Origin: Costus lasius
Taxonomy: Eukaryota; Streptophyta; Magnoliopsida; Zingiberales; Costaceae
Length of the DNA stretch: 64,000 bases
Assembly (NCBI GenBank): GCA_027563935.2
Contig: CM050447.1
Span: 12,926,501 to 12,990,500, forward strand
Direction: 5' to 3'
Below, in pieces: positions 35,059 through 48,289 of the stretch. The translations under genes were made by a program, and so were the position numbers. Every line of letters begins with the position of its first letter. Positions within the stretch are counted from its first letter, which is position 1. The notes under the pieces were generated by a model. That model saw only the letters and a program-made list of their open reading frames with translations, was not told where the DNA came from and ran no database searches.

Positions 35059-38000
35059 ATGGCTGCTTCTAGCTACACTCTGCTCGGCACTTCCCTTCCT
35101 CCTCTGGTATCGAGCAACCCTTCTTCCAAAACCCTACTTGTCCTCGCTCGCATCCATGGTCGGAGATCGCTTCCACCTCTGCGTCGCTCGACGGCTCCCT
35201 CTCGATTTCGCTCCGTGCGTTGTTCCGGCTCGGGCGACAAATCTCCCGCTGCCGGTGACAACAACTCGAGGTTTGATGTTCTTTAGTTTGTCTTTGACCT
35301 GCTTGAGCCTAGATTTCTTCTTGTAGCACCACGAAATGGCACAAGAGGTGACACGGATTCGCAAGGACCGTCAATTGTTGGGCTGGGTTGGTAGGGGCTT
35401 GAATGTTGAAAGGGTATACGATTTCTATACTTCGTATGCGAATATTATTATTTCAAAAAAAATCGACCCAAAATTGAGTTATAATCAATTCTTAAGCTTA
35501 GTGAGTTTGAGAGTACCTTTGAGAGGTATACTAGTCCTTTAATTTTACACAAAATTGAGGTTGGCAGCTAAATATAGAATTCGATTGCTGTCAATTCGAG
35601 GTTGAGATATAAATGAACCAGAAGGATGAAATCATAGATTGACTGTTTGTTAGTTTTATGTGGTATTTTCTGATACAGTTTTTGTGAAATCAATATAGTC
35701 GATAAAGATAAAATAAACATTGAGGCTTGTGAGTACTTGTTTTCTGAATTTTTAGTGAAGAAACTAACTGGAACTGTCAAATGCTCTATTCTATCAGTTT
35801 TTGCATCATAGAAGGTCCAGAAACAGTTCAGGATTTTGTCCAGATGCAACTGCAAGAAATTCAAGACAACATTAAGAGCAGGCGTAACAAAATCTTTCTT
35901 CTCATGGAAGAGGTGTTTTGAGTACATAATTTATCTACTACAAGGGGAAGATGGGACTTGTCTCCTAACTTAAATTTATGCTCTTCCTTCCACATTCTAG
36001 GTTCGTCGATTGCGGATTCAGCAGCGTATTAAGACAGCAGAATGTAGCAGTGACCGCTGTGAAGACAATGAGATGCCTGACATCCCTTCAACTCTCCCAT
36101 TTCTTCCTCACTTGGTGCGACCAAATGACATTGCTATTTCATTTTCACGAAGTAGGGTTTATTAACACCTCTGTTCACTGGTGAAACAGACACCCAAAAC
36201 CTTAAGGCAACTTTACCTGACGTCATTCGCACTTTCGTTCGGGATAATTCTGTTTGGAGGTCTACTTGCTCCAGTTGTAAGCTATATTTCTAATCTTACA
36301 TTTCGTAAGCATTATTTGTTTATTACCTCGAAGTAGTGAAAAGCCCTTTGTTCTTATGCTTGTGTGTTTGGTTCATGTTTACTGTCAAGTTATCAAAATT
36401 TTATAAGGTTTTGTAGACTGATAATAAGTATGCAAATTTAAAATTTTGGTCTTTATATATCACAAGAGACGAAATTACTTATGTCTTGCAGTCTAACAAC
36501 TCTTAGTATTACAAATAATAAACTAAACCTTTTCATTCACTCATGATGTAAGAAGATAGATCACCATTTGCTTAGCAATGTCCACAATTGTAATGGCTCC
36601 CCATGTTATCTACAGTATAAATAGCTTACAAACCAAAATAAAAAAATAAAATAATTTCATTACTATGAAATGTTTACATCAAAAGTAAGGTGAGAAGGGG
36701 AAAAGTAAATTGGTTTACTATAGGAGCCAAAATTAAGCAACTTTTAAACTACAAAAGACAGCTCAATATGTACAAATTAAAATTTCTAAATTAAAAGAGG
36801 ATTTTCCTCTATTTCTGAAGGATCTTCCCATTCTTCTATTTGGAACTTTCTTCTTTTTTCTAAGATTTTCTTTTCGGCACCCTCTTTTGGGAAATGTACA
36901 TCTGGTGCCTTGTTGCATTTCTAAAATGTTCATTTGTTTAGAGCATCAGCCATCAGACATTTCCAAAAAGAAAACAAACAAATTATTCTAGAAAAATATT
37001 TAATAATTCCCTGTTCAGTAAATATCCTTGCTTGCATGCTAGACAATTTTGGTAAATTCTATTTGATACTTTTTTTATATTCTGAGAAGAAAATAACTAT
37101 TTTCATTAACAACAATACTCATAATATTCAAAATGTCTCCCTCACATGCATGTTTGTTATTATTGGAATTAACATCTTCAAATGATGTAATGGAAATATT
37201 GAATGATAACCTTTGATTCAATTGATGATGAATGATTATTTTATGGCAACTTGATATATTATTGTTGTTGGATAATATGGAAGACTCATCTATGGAAGCA
37301 TAGTCCTCATACCTTTATTTATTTTATTATGATCTCCATCATATATATCTTTACTTTATTTTTCATATCTACTACTATATGTCATTATCATATCAGGTAT
37401 ATTCATATTATATATTACTATTATCATTGTACTACCCTCCTTATATAGATGCACCATTTCACCACCCTTATATCCCGTAGTCATATGATTCCTCTTTTCT
37501 TTTATTTCAACTTGGCATCATCCTGTATAGATGCACCATTTAACCATCTTCTTTGGATGGAAGCTGCCGCATTATAGACTACCCACTTCTTCCTACCTTG
37601 CTGATATTCGAATCTGCAGAGTTGGCTCTTGTTTAGTCTGTCATGATGGCTTGGATTCCATTCTTCATATCTTTTATTTTTGCACCGTCACTGAATCTAC
37701 ATGACACTCACTTCACAATCTTATCACATTCCATGTGAAATTTTTAAAACCTTTGGGTGGAGGGCTTCTGGATTCTTGAATAAAAAAAGTTCCTTCGCTG
37801 TTTCTTACTATTTCTGGCATTTGTGGAAAGCTCGGAACGCCAGGTTTTAGAATCACAAATTTTCTTCTGCTGGCAACATTATTTGGTCAGCTCTAATGGA
37901 TAGATCAATACAGATGAGGCTTGGAACACTACCATAGGTGGAGGAAGTCTAGGATATCTTGTCAGGGCTTCTGTTGGCAAATGCTCCCTTGCAGTTGCTG

Positions 38001-40641
38001 CCTACGCTGCAGGTTCCTCTGCGCTTGACATTGAGCTCACTGCAATTAGATCTACTCTTCATCACATTTACTGCAATCACCAAGATGGCACTACCAAATG
38101 GATAATTGAATCAGATTGTCGGAGAACCATCGAACTTATCCATGATAAGGATGAAAGTCCAGCAGCTTCCTTTGCTCAGCTACCGAAGGAAATTAGATTC
38201 ATCTTATCTGGAATAAATACCTATACTCTCATATATACACTATCGGAGTTCAACGAACCTGCTAACTGGTTGACAATTTTTGCTAAGAACTCAGCTGTAT
38301 GTTATTGTTGGCCATCAAACTGGCCCAATGAGCTGTCATGTAACCTTGCCTCTGACTCTAGTGGCATATCTTGATAAATAATATTTTAACCTAGAAATAA
38401 ATTATGGACAGTCCATATTATAATTGTTCTTTAGGAATTGACTCTTCTTAATGACATTCCCTTTTGGTTGGAACTATTTCTCTTTCATTGGCAAGATTTT
38501 CCATCAGAAATGTCTTTCCAATGTCTTAGTTCTTCTCAGTTTATTTTCTTTGTGTAATATTCGCATAAGAATTGTTCTTTTTAAGAAAAAAACCTATTGT
38601 GTGTCGGCTTATTATTTATTTTATTTGAAGAAAAAGGAATTAAAAAATTTACCAAGATAAGAATATAAAGTGACTCCTGCATCATGAATCATGAAAACCT
38701 TCAATGCTCTTTTTATCACATTACTGGGTCGTCTAGAAAATGCCCCTTTCGCACTTGATAATTTATTCTAAAAACAAGAAGGAAAATTAAATGGTTTCTG
38801 CATCAGCGTGTTCCATAGAATTATTATTTTTATTTTTATTATCAGCTCATTTAGCTACTGATAGACGTTGAATCAGGATATTTTATGTTATGTTAAGGAG
38901 TCCTTTTGTGGAAGGATTACATCTCTCACTACAGACTGCTTGTCAAGTTTCTGAATGTTTTCAGTACTTCACAAACATTTAAATTTGTGATTATGATCGC
39001 TTCTGATTTACTCATGCCTTATAATTAGAAGAAATATGCAATTAGATTATAAGAATAGCAAATGAGACCATAGGTTTATAAACTTGCCGCTTCCTTAACT
39101 TTATGTCTGACAACAACTAAAATGCTTCTTACTCTTTTTATATTTATGAAATATCATGAATTGGCTGTTTACTTTTATTGCACAGCTGGAACTGAAATTG
39201 GGTCTTGGTGGTACTTCCTATGAGGATTTCATACGCAACATGCATTTGCCTCTTCAATTAAGGTAATTTCATAATCAAATATACATTCTAGAGTATTGTA
39301 TGAAACTAAGTAGCCTAAAACTTATCTTCTACTGTTTTATAGTCAGGTCGACCCCATTGTAGCATCCTTTTCAGGTGGTGCAGTTGGTGTTATATCAGCC
39401 TTAATGTTACTCGAGGCTAACAATGTTCAACAACAAGAAAAGAAGAGATGCACATACTGTCACGGTACAGGTATGCTTTAACCCATATATCTTTCTCCGC
39501 AAGCTGCACTAGCTTACAATGCGTCCATGAGGATAGAAAGGACTGTGCTTTGTAGTTTGCTCCGACTTTAATGTAATTAAATAGGAAAGCTAACTTCACT
39601 TGTTCTGAATATTTCTCTCCGTACTGCATGCTTGGTAAGTTTGCTTAACTTCTCTGGTCCAGGATACTTGGCCTGTGCTCGATGTTCTGCTAGAGGTTTG
39701 TTCTTGAACATAGGGCCAATTTCTATTTCTGATGGCTGCAATGATTCCGTACTATCATCTACCACTCAACGATGCCCCAATTGCTCAGGGACTGGAAAGG
39801 TCTGTTTTGTTATAATCTACATATTATTAATATCTTCTATCAGGGTTTTAAGTTTCATTCTCTAGCAGTATATATCAGTACGCTATGATCGAGATTGAAA
39901 ACCTTGGCTTTTATACAAAAAATCAATTTACTTGTCCTACATAACTGCATTTAGTCCCCTTTAGGCTTTCTTCGGCCATTGTTTTGTCTTTTGTTTGGAT
40001 TCTATATTACCAATTGCTTGTTTTCTGAACTGCTTTTAGATAAGTACTGAAATCAAGTAGATATCCAGTGCATTATTCAGGGTAGACTAGTCCGAACAAA
40101 TCAGGAAATAATGCAAGAGCAGAAATAACTTGAAGTTCAAACTAAACACCCATGAGTTGCTAGCATCTGTCTCCATTGGCAAAGAATCAATTTGAAACAG
40201 CAGTTTAGATTGCTTGCCCCCGTGAACATACAACTGAATTGGCAGCAGTTCTTTGTCTTACTGAGCAAAAGAAGATCCAAATCATTCAAGTGTTCAGTAA
40301 ATTTGGAATAAGATCCATAGTCTGAGAGATGCACACCAAGCCCCTTTTGGAAATGACAGGATAAATATCTGCCAGGTTCGACTGTCAAGTCAACCGATCA
40401 TGTCGTTTCTGAATTGTGTAGCATTTTTCGTCATCTCTGTTCTAATTCCAAGTCCGCACAGTAGTCGTCCATGTCTCTGTTTTTCAAAATCTTTTTGTAC
40501 GTCAGTCCAGCATGAATCATTTGATTTTATTTCTGTCTTATTCAAACATGTTTTCTTCAGGTCATGTGTCCGACATGCCTGTGCACAGGAACGGCTATGG
40601 CAAGCGAGCATGATCCACGTATAGATCCTTTCGACATTTGA
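35059..40641 (+). CDS. OR: ORANGE / ORANGE-like plastid chaperone, 8 exons, 316 aa
   Basis: Exons: 35059-35270, 35798-35912, 36001-36114, 36190-36276, 39186-39262, 39343-39470, 39663-39799 and 40561-40641. All introns are GT-AG, all phases agree and the total is 951 nt. The N-terminus is a Ser/Arg-rich chloroplast transit peptide. Next comes the OR core FCIIEGPETVQDFVQMQLQE with KSRRNKIFLLMEEVRRLRIQ, then two membrane helices (about 149-172 and 205-225). The C-terminus has four CxxCxxxG zinc-type repeats (CTYCHGTG, CARCSARG, CPNCSGTG, CPTCLCTG) and ends ASEHDPRIDPFDI. ORANGE binds and stabilises phytoene synthase and promotes carotenoid build-up and chromoplast formation. The arginine pair at 99-100, the region altered in golden alleles of other plants, is unaltered. 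The SARGLFLNIG stretch is diverged, so OR versus OR-like is open. Intron 4 (2.9 kb) holds a LINE fragment. Confidence 0.95.
37550..38374 (+). mobile_element. LINE 3' end (zf-RVT plus RNase H) in ORANGE intron 4
   Basis: From 37907 to the TGA at 38372-38374 an uninterrupted 156-codon frame without an initial ATG reads NTDEAWNTTIGGGSLGYLVR, a block ending WIIESDCRRTIELIHDKDES, and EFNEPANWLTIFAKNSA. This is the RNase H-like domain at the end of plant LINE ORF2. Upstream, 37550-37860 resembles the zinc-finger RVT tail (RVGSCLVCHDGLDSILHIFY) in broken frames. It looks 5'-truncated and lies sense to the host gene. No poly(A) tail or duplication was confirmed. Confidence 0.7.
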
Positions 40642-41751
40642 TTCAATACTCGAACAAGGGAAAGACCACAGTTGGGCTGAGTTGATCTTGCTTTTCATGC
40701 TCTAGTGTTTAGAATGTCTGCTATTTCAGTGGAGTTTAGAATGTCTGCTATTTCAGTGGAGTTAGAATCTTCAAATGGTCTCCGCAGGAGATATTGCAGC
40801 AAATAATCTCATGTTGTATACCATGTCATTGAGAATGTTGTTTGTAACGATCAAATGTTATCAAAGAAGGTGAATTCTTCTCTTTTACATGTAACCCCTG
40901 TGGATTGACATCATAATATTGAGTTAACATGATGAAGATAAAAGAGAATAACTCTCTGCTAAACAACACATCGTCAAGGTAAAAAAGGGGAAGAGAAAAT
41001 ACATCTATATGGGCAGAGTTCTTTAACTTAAATATTTTCCTTTTCTTTTTCTTCTCTGTCATATAGAAGTTACATAAAGCAAGAATTACTCCTTTTAAGT
41101 TAAAGAAGCTCAATAAAATTGGGCAAATAATGGATGGCCTCACCAATTAGCTTGAAAATTCCAATATGTGACTAATGCTGCCAATGCAACATGCAATCTT
41201 AAGATAATTAGTCAGCCACACAATTAGATTTTATGCCTTAGTCAACTCAAAGTAAATCTAGAAATCCAATATATGATAATTCATGGCTAAAGTTACATCT
41301 AGAGACTCAATATGCGATTAGTGTTGCATGATCACTCATGTTTAGAGATTAATCAAGAGCTTAAAATGATCAAATAGCCTAGCTATCGAGTAAAGCATAG
41401 ATAGCATTCGAATGAAGTTATGCCTTAGAGAATAATTAAGCTAGAAGGGTACATTCAAGTAAATGTGTGCATGCGTGAGATAATATTAAATAGTTCAAAA
41501 GGATTTTTTTAGAATTATTAATAAACTTACTCTACTGTAAAAAAAAATATCCACAAGACTGGTTTTTTTTCCCAGAGGTCGAGCGAAACGAAGGAGTGCC
41601 ACGTGTCCGACTTATCTAATGATAGCTACAAATGGTAACTGACACGTACGCGCGCGAAAGAGGGGGGATTGGGAAGTTATAATTGGAATGGCTAGCGGTT
41701 GTTTCTTTGCCTTTTCGCCGATTCCTTCAGTGATTCAGAATCCTCGTAAAC
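40642..41751. other. Intergenic, 3' side of ORANGE and leader of the next gene
   Basis: A 27-bp unit, GTTTAGAATGTCTGCTATTT plus seven bases, is tandemly doubled at 40707-40760, probably in the ORANGE 3' region. No gene is seen. An upstream ATG at 41688 opens a frame that overlaps the start of the glycine-rich gene out of phase. Confidence 0.5.
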
Positions 41752-44700
41752 ATGGCGGCGGTACACGGCAGACGAAGCGTTCTCGCCTTCTTCCTGGTTC
41801 TCTTCTTCCTCGATTGCTTCTTTCCTGCCCTAGCTTCCGAGGCCGCCCGCTTCTCCTTACTCTCACCAGGCATGTTTCGAGTACCATTGTCTTTTAATTT
41901 TTGTGGCTCCTAGCAATTTGACTATTCGTTGGATTTGGTGAGAAACTTTCTTGATTGATCTGCGTTGTTGTTCGTTATAAGACTCTGTACATTAATAATC
42001 TTTATCTGCGTGTGATTTTCTTTCGGTTTTCTGCTTGTATTTGGTAAATGGAATCAAGAACAAGCTCACTCATCACCGATTGCTACTTCGAATCCTAAAA
42101 GATTATACGCGATTGAGTTTCGCATTGAGATGAGCTGGGAAGAGGAACAGATGAATCGACCCCCTTTTGAACGATTTCTTGTTTTGGGCACCTTTTTTAT
42201 TTGTACGATCCTCCGTGAACAATTCCCTTAGTGCAAATATTGGGCCTCACGTTTATGAAATGGAATCATGAACATTTTAGTCCTTCCAGGGATCAAAGTC
42301 CTTACGATCATGATGATTTTAAACTATTGCAAAATACTTGGGTCGGCCATACCTTTTTCTCCTCTTTTTGTTGGTTATCCATAGTTATCAGTAGTTAGTC
42401 TACACTCTGTAACAAGTTTGTTAAGAAAAGGGATAGCGCTTTCTTTTTGCACTGAAGGGGAGATTTGGTCACTTAAGCTGTCTGCTTTTTGTTGGAATTT
42501 TGTCACATGGTTTGAGTCAACGGAGATTCCCTCGTTTAGTGTTCTCCGACATATCTGATGATTTCATCAGCTTAGAGGAAAAAAAATGCTTTATCCTAAA
42601 ATGATGTGTGCCCTTTAAAATGATGCAAAGTCATGTCATCCTTTGCGTCCAAAAGAAACCGTTTAATTGATTCTCGTGCCTCTTATTTCCCTGATGATGG
42701 CGGCGGTGAATAAGTTTTATTCTGGTAGGATCTTACTACCGCCATATTTCAGACAGATCAAATTGAAAATTTTGCCTGGCATCCTTGGTGCATGACTAGA
42801 GTATTGATAGCTATCTAAATATTTACGAAGTGAATCACATGGAAAAAAAATTGAAACTATAATTTATTCTTCCCACTACTTACCAGAATTCTCTGCCTTC
42901 TTCGTTAGAATCCCATTTATGTAAGTTTCAATTCAATCAAAGGTCAGATAAGTTTTAATAAATATATATGAGAATCCTACTTATCTGACCTTTGACTTTA
43001 TTGATGTTTTGCTCTATTCAAGATCTTTTTAGGTACTCAAATATTAATCTCACATTGAATTAGTCTTAGGCACACTGTACGTTATATCTTTGTTATTGAT
43101 ATGATTGCCCATTTAGTTTTAAGTACAAGGAAAGTGCAAATACAATGGCGTAACAATAATCACTCATTCGATATGGGTATCTAAGAAACCAAGACAGTAT
43201 TCTAGGGTGTGTTTGGATGTAGAGGAATTTGATTTTGAGTTTAGCGATGGATTTAGAAATCTTATGAGTCAAATATATGGGTTGAGTTATAATGGAATTA
43301 AGAGTGCTTTCAGATCATGTGAAGATTATGACAAAAGATTTTGAGGCCCAAAGTACTATAATAAAATTGTATCAAGGATCTCGTGCATAAGTTTATAATT
43401 TATGGATAATGTAGAAATTTAGGAATCATATCTTTGCCGGTCACAAAGGTTTGATCATTTGTAGAAAAACTTAGCTAAGTCTTCCATTTCAATTCTTAAC
43501 TCAATATAGTTCTCTATTGAGCAAGACCTTGGGATGAGAGTGACAAGGGAACTTAACTCTCCTTTTATAAGGTAAGCTCTCAGTAACTCTATCAAAAAGG
43601 GTTCTATTTGGACTAAAAGGCCTCTAGAAATCAGGGTGGTAATAAGTACAAGTCTACATGGTTATCTGATAGTTCAAGTACTTGGTTAGGTTAAATGGTA
43701 GAATTTGATTTTTTTTTTTTTTAACTTCGTTCTTAAGTTTATAATACATTAGAGCTAAAATGATAATATTAATAAAATCCAAGTGATAAATTAAGAAAAA
43801 AAACTTTCGATTAAAACTTATCAATAAATTATGAGAACAAAATTATATAGAAGAAATTAGGGACTACATTATGAACATTACTAAACTTCGTGGTCCAAAT
43901 TAGTCTTTCAGGTACCAGATGGTGAATTGGCACACACACCGCATGCAAGATAGGTATGGTATGTACACGTATAGTCCTTACATATCAATATTGATGCAAC
44001 TTGTATTAGTACTTAGTATTAGCTTATACTAATCTATACAATAAGACTCACCTCTAGCGACTAGTTTCCTAATCCTTTGGTGCATTTGGCTAATTTTAGT
44101 TTTTGTAAATGGCTGGAAATCATTTTTTTTTAACCCTTTGCAAGACTTTTAGGCGGTTTTGTCTTGTATAAATCCCCTAAACACCTCAATTCTTAATCAT
44201 AGACTCTTAAACTCTCTCATAATTCTTTCTAATCACCGTTGTATGAAGTCCATAGCATAGTGTTGATCCCACGATGCACATGCTTAGAGAATGATAGATA
44301 ATTGTGATCATGACAATGCATCAACGGCAACACCATTTCCAAGAAGGGAGGCATCACTTAGGTCAAACAATACCTTGTAAATGGCTACTCCAAAGTCTCA
44401 AAATGCACCAAAGCATTCAAAAGATCTAGTTTGCTTCATGAACTTTTGAACTTGTTTTCGATAAAAAAAAGCAACGTTTAGTTGAGGAGCAAGAAGGTTT
44501 TGATTATTTCTCTCAGCTCTGCCACCTAGGATTAGTACTGGGTCATATGGAGAAGAAATCACTAAGGACATTGAGATAGAGATGAAGTTTCTTTAAAGGA
44601 TGGCATGAGATGCGGTTTGGTGAATGCACTAAGCTGATGGCAGGGTAGTTATAGTAGAAGTGTTGCAGGACATCAGTCGCGCATCAAACGAGCCAAAGTG

Positions 44701-45851
44701 TAACTATCTGTAGGGGCTCCATACAACCCTTCTCTATAGTATTTCGTCCAATTTAATAAGAGAATTTATCTACACATGTAGGAGTTATTGCCTTTGGATT
44801 GTCGTTCAAATTTACAATAAAGTTTAAAGAACACATTACCGAGCCAATTAAGAGTTCAGAGCTAGTATCTAAGAATCTTTCTTGTTTTCATTCCTCTGCA
44901 TCCGGGACGTCAGGTTCAGGGGATCAAGATTTGGAGTTCATATTTCCTGAACATCTCTAAAATATTAACAGTTGGCTGCTAAGTTTCTTCACCCTGGAGA
45001 AAATGCAGATGTTATCTCAAGGGGAATTCTCTAGGGCTGAAGTCTTTTCAGCTGTACATTCAAGCGGTTAGGCTTTTGCTGAAGCTGGAGCAAGGGAGCG
45101 AACCATGGAATGTAGTGGGTAACAGTCACCACAGGTAGTCTAAGAACTGGTACATAAATTTATATTCTATGCCTTGTATAATTGACCTCTAGTTGATGCT
45201 ATCATTTTATTCTCAATGACCGTAAGAGTTTCTGATTTTTGTTCTGTATGAATTTCAGTTCATCTTTAATTGCGAGCATCGTATGGAAGGCTGGATTTTC
45301 AAATACCATCGAAGTACTGCACTTCAAATGCTTATATAAACACCTTCGGGGATCCTGTATAATTAAATCTCTATTAGCAAATGCGTTAGCAATTGTTTTA
45401 TGAGTTTTTTTTTCTTCTTTCCATGGCTTATATTGTCCAATCAATGGCAAGATCTTCAAATTTATAATTCTTATTTCCATTCCGTAAATGAGTTAGACTT
45501 TTGATGGTTAGTTTCCTCCTCCCTCCAGCTAATTTGAAGCATGTCATAGGAGTTGGAGAACCCGCTTTGAGAAGGACCCTTGGTGGTACGGGTGGTAGTA
45601 GGGGTGGTGGTGGTGGACGTGCAAGCAGTGGCAGCGGCAGCCGAGGAAGTGGTGCTAGTGGTGGTGGACGTGCACGTAGTGGCAGCCGAGGAAGTGGTGG
45701 TGGTATTGGATGGCTGAGAGGCGGTGGGCGTGCTGTGCCTGGTAATAGGGCTACTAGTTCTCACACAACGCATAATGCAGCAAGTTATAGCAATAGTAGT
45801 TGGACCTTCCTGCTGGCCTTTGCATTAGTAAGTGTCAGCTTCCACTGTTGA
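41752..45851 (+). CDS. Secreted Gly/Ser/Arg-rich protein, two exons, 146 aa
   Basis: Model: 41752-41869 joined to 45529-45851 (441 nt, 147 codons). Exon 1 encodes a signal peptide (MAAVHGRRSVLAFFLVLFFL then DCFFPALAS) and EAARFSLLSP. The only donor matching exon 2 in phase is CCAG|GCATGT, a GC donor. The acceptor is CCCTCCAG. Exon 2 begins ANLKHVIGVGEPALRRTLGG, passes through Gly/Ser/Arg repeats (GSRGSG, GGGRARSGSRGSG) and ends in a hydrophobic tail SSWTFLLAFALVSVSFHC. That tail is either a GPI-anchor signal or a membrane segment. This points to an extracellular or cell-surface glycine-rich protein. The family has no name I can give. The ATG context (A at -3, G at +4) is good. The 3.66-kb intron holds no recognised gene. 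The join is inferred and needs transcript support. Confidence 0.65.
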
Positions 45852-46689
45852 TTCGCGCTGGACTTCAGCATTTAGTATAGTTAGTTACATGATCTGATTG
45901 GCGTTGCTTGTATAGCAATCTAGCATATGGTTGAGTTTGATTTACTTCTACGATTGACTTGTGGCGTTTCAGTGAAGTCTTGAGTATAAAATGTTCGTTT
46001 TGGTGCATGCCTTGACTTTAATGGTGATGATTAATGAAGAAGGATTATAGAGGCTGCACAAAGGAGCACATACGCGTATATATGAGATGGCTTAAGGTTT
46101 GAATTTGTTAGGTGTAATTAATAATGAAACTTGTCATGCATGGTTTTAGTTGCATCCGAAATGTTTGTGGTATCATTATCTTAATTGTGATCAAGTATAG
46201 GCAGAACCTTATTCTCAGAAGATTCAGTGAGATTTATGAATTTTTTTAACTTAATGGAGATTGATTAATGTTGGGTTTTCATGTGTATTTCCGTAGCATC
46301 TGCTACCCCAAAGTAAGTATGAAAAACTCCTACAGCGTTGTCTGGTCTATCTGATATTCCTCCATTTTCTTTGTCCTCCATGCCAAATGCAAATGCACCA
46401 GTTAAATCATAACACAAATAGTCAATTCAACTAAAAAAAAAGAGTTTGATAAGCTGCTAAATTATAATGGGTAGAAGAAACAAACCTGGCAATTTAAGAT
46501 GAATCTGGTGAGTTTCTCCTTGTCAATCCAGTGAACTCCATCGGTCATAATTAGACTAGATATTGCCCAACAACAAAAGCAGACCGCCCACAATTTGAAT
46601 AAAATCTGTTTAAAAACAAGCAGCTAAAGAACCTACACATAAAATAAAGAGCTTATGAAGAGGGTATTCATATCTCAGATCAACAAGTT

Positions 46690-47121
46690 TCCCAGGGCGG
46701 TCCTCCATCTTCGTATTGCTGCGCACACAGCCACCGACCAAGAAGGTCACTGTCAACATGGTGCAGAGATCCTGCGATTGCAAGAGCGCCTACACAACAG
46801 AAGGCTGAAAATAAAGATAGGTAAGTTTAAGTTTAAGCCATTAAATATTAGTTGAAGATGAAGTAGAATCAAATTTTTAATTAGGGCAGAACTGAATATT
46901 TTGGTACTACATGGTACAAGAACACATGATAATAATAATTAAACTAAATGCACAATAAATAATAAAAGAGGAGCGTACTCGGGCCCGCATGTGATTCACC
47001 ACCAGGAAATCATCCACCGTCTAAGTTTTCGCAACTGACGATGTAGTTTACAGCCGTTTCCACATTGATTTTACTTGGAAGACCCAATAGTGAGAGGCAA
47101 CATATTGCGCAGTAAGAGAAA
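46690..47121 (-). pseudogene. Rab geranylgeranyl transferase beta subunit pseudogene
   Basis: Two neighbouring exons are readable on the minus strand. 47121-46979 gives [30 protein letters not shown], a stop, then GGESHAGP. 46804-46690 gives [20 protein letters not shown] and [14 protein letters not shown], then a frameshift into [10 protein letters not shown]. The small intron (GTACGC...TTTTCAG) still splices in phase, giving [18 protein letters not shown]. This is the conserved heart of RGTB, the subunit that binds the zinc and isoprenoid when Rab GTPases are prenylated. The in-frame TGA, the small deletion before GGESHAG, the frameshift and the missing flanking exons show a dead fragment. 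Because the intron is kept, it arose by DNA duplication and not retroposition. Confidence 0.8.
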
Positions 47122-47819
47122 CTACAAGAAGAACTTGTGCTAGGTCCTGTTGATATGACAAATCAATTAAACATAGCCGGAGATGAAAGAACTATACCTA
47201 TCATTCAAAAGAATACTGGAGAATTTGTAAATATAACATTATGGTTATGATCCACATCATACATGCCAAACACCATATTGTGAATGGTATTGCAATATAT
47301 AAACGAGTTGCAGTAAGTATGACAAGAAGTAAACTGACCTTGATGTTTCAGTTTACAAGTATTCAGAATGTCAGAAGGCTTGAGATAAGAACCAGTGTCA
47401 GATTGTTAAAAATTCAAAAAAAAAAAAAACCATGGTTAATAGCTTCTCATTGTACTTTGTATTTTATTTGATAAATGAAATTGAAACTGCTCCAGACTGT
47501 GCGCTTGAAGTTTAGTAGCCGAGCATGCCATTGATAAGTTCTATGTGTCGGCACGATTTGATACATAGCTGCCAACAATTAAGCTTCCAACAACTACTTT
47601 GTAATCCAAATTCTTTCCAAGGGCCACCCCGTATTTTTCTAACTTTTGAAGACAGCCTATATAAACCCGTCTAGCACTTATTCCAAGTACACATCTTTAT
47701 AAGTTACACATATTCTCACAAATTCTCACACTTTCTCAAAATTTCTTAATTCATTCTAATTTTTGTGATCATCATTCTATAGTTTCTAAAGCTCAAAATA
47801 TCTTTCATGAAGTTTTTAA
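47122..47819. other. Intergenic, no gene seen
   Basis: AT-rich. Further RGTB exons may have been here once, but I could not identify any. An A-run is at 47419-47429. Confidence 0.5.
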
Positions 47820-48034
47820 GGGTCTGTTTTATTAGAGAAAAAGAAGAAAAAAATAGAAAGAAAATTTTTTTTTCTCTTGATTTGTTGAAAAGACTGATTT
47901 GGAGAAAAAAAAAAAAGGGACTACTTTTCTCCCCTTTTTTGCTGCCAATCTTACTATTTTTCTTCCCACTTATTTTTCTTTCTTTTCTCTTTACTCTTCT
48001 TTCTTTTATTCTTGTCCCCCAATAAAACAAGCCC
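47820..48034. mobile_element. Tourist-like MITE (215 bp)
   Basis: The ends are GGGTCTGTTTTATTAGAG and, from the right on the other strand, GGGCTTGTTTTATTGGGG. TAA flanks both (47817-47819, 48035-48037). The inside is made of A/G-rich and T/C-rich strands. It has no coding content and is a different family from the two at 15.7-16.6 kb. Confidence 0.85.
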
Positions 48035-48289
48035 TAAATGTTAGGATCAAATTCAGTCTTTTTTGCCCAAGTAATTATCTTGTGAAGAAAAAAGAAAAAG
48101 CACAAAACCTTTTCAACAGAGACGATGTACCACATGCTTATCTACTTCCAACTCTCCCATTTCTTCTCCAATTAGGTGTGATAAAAACTGTAAAAGTCAT
48201 TAGAATTCTTAAATCAAGTTTTAGAACGCACGAACCCTAACAAGGAAGCACGCTGAAAATCAAGATTGTCATATCAAACCGTCAGTTAG

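Noticed and set aside
35327..35370. Possible extra ORANGE exon after a TTGTAG acceptor
   Set aside because: Exon 1 (phase 2) joins directly to 35798 giving SSFCIIEGPE as in known ORANGE proteins; no good donor in phase was found for an extra exon.
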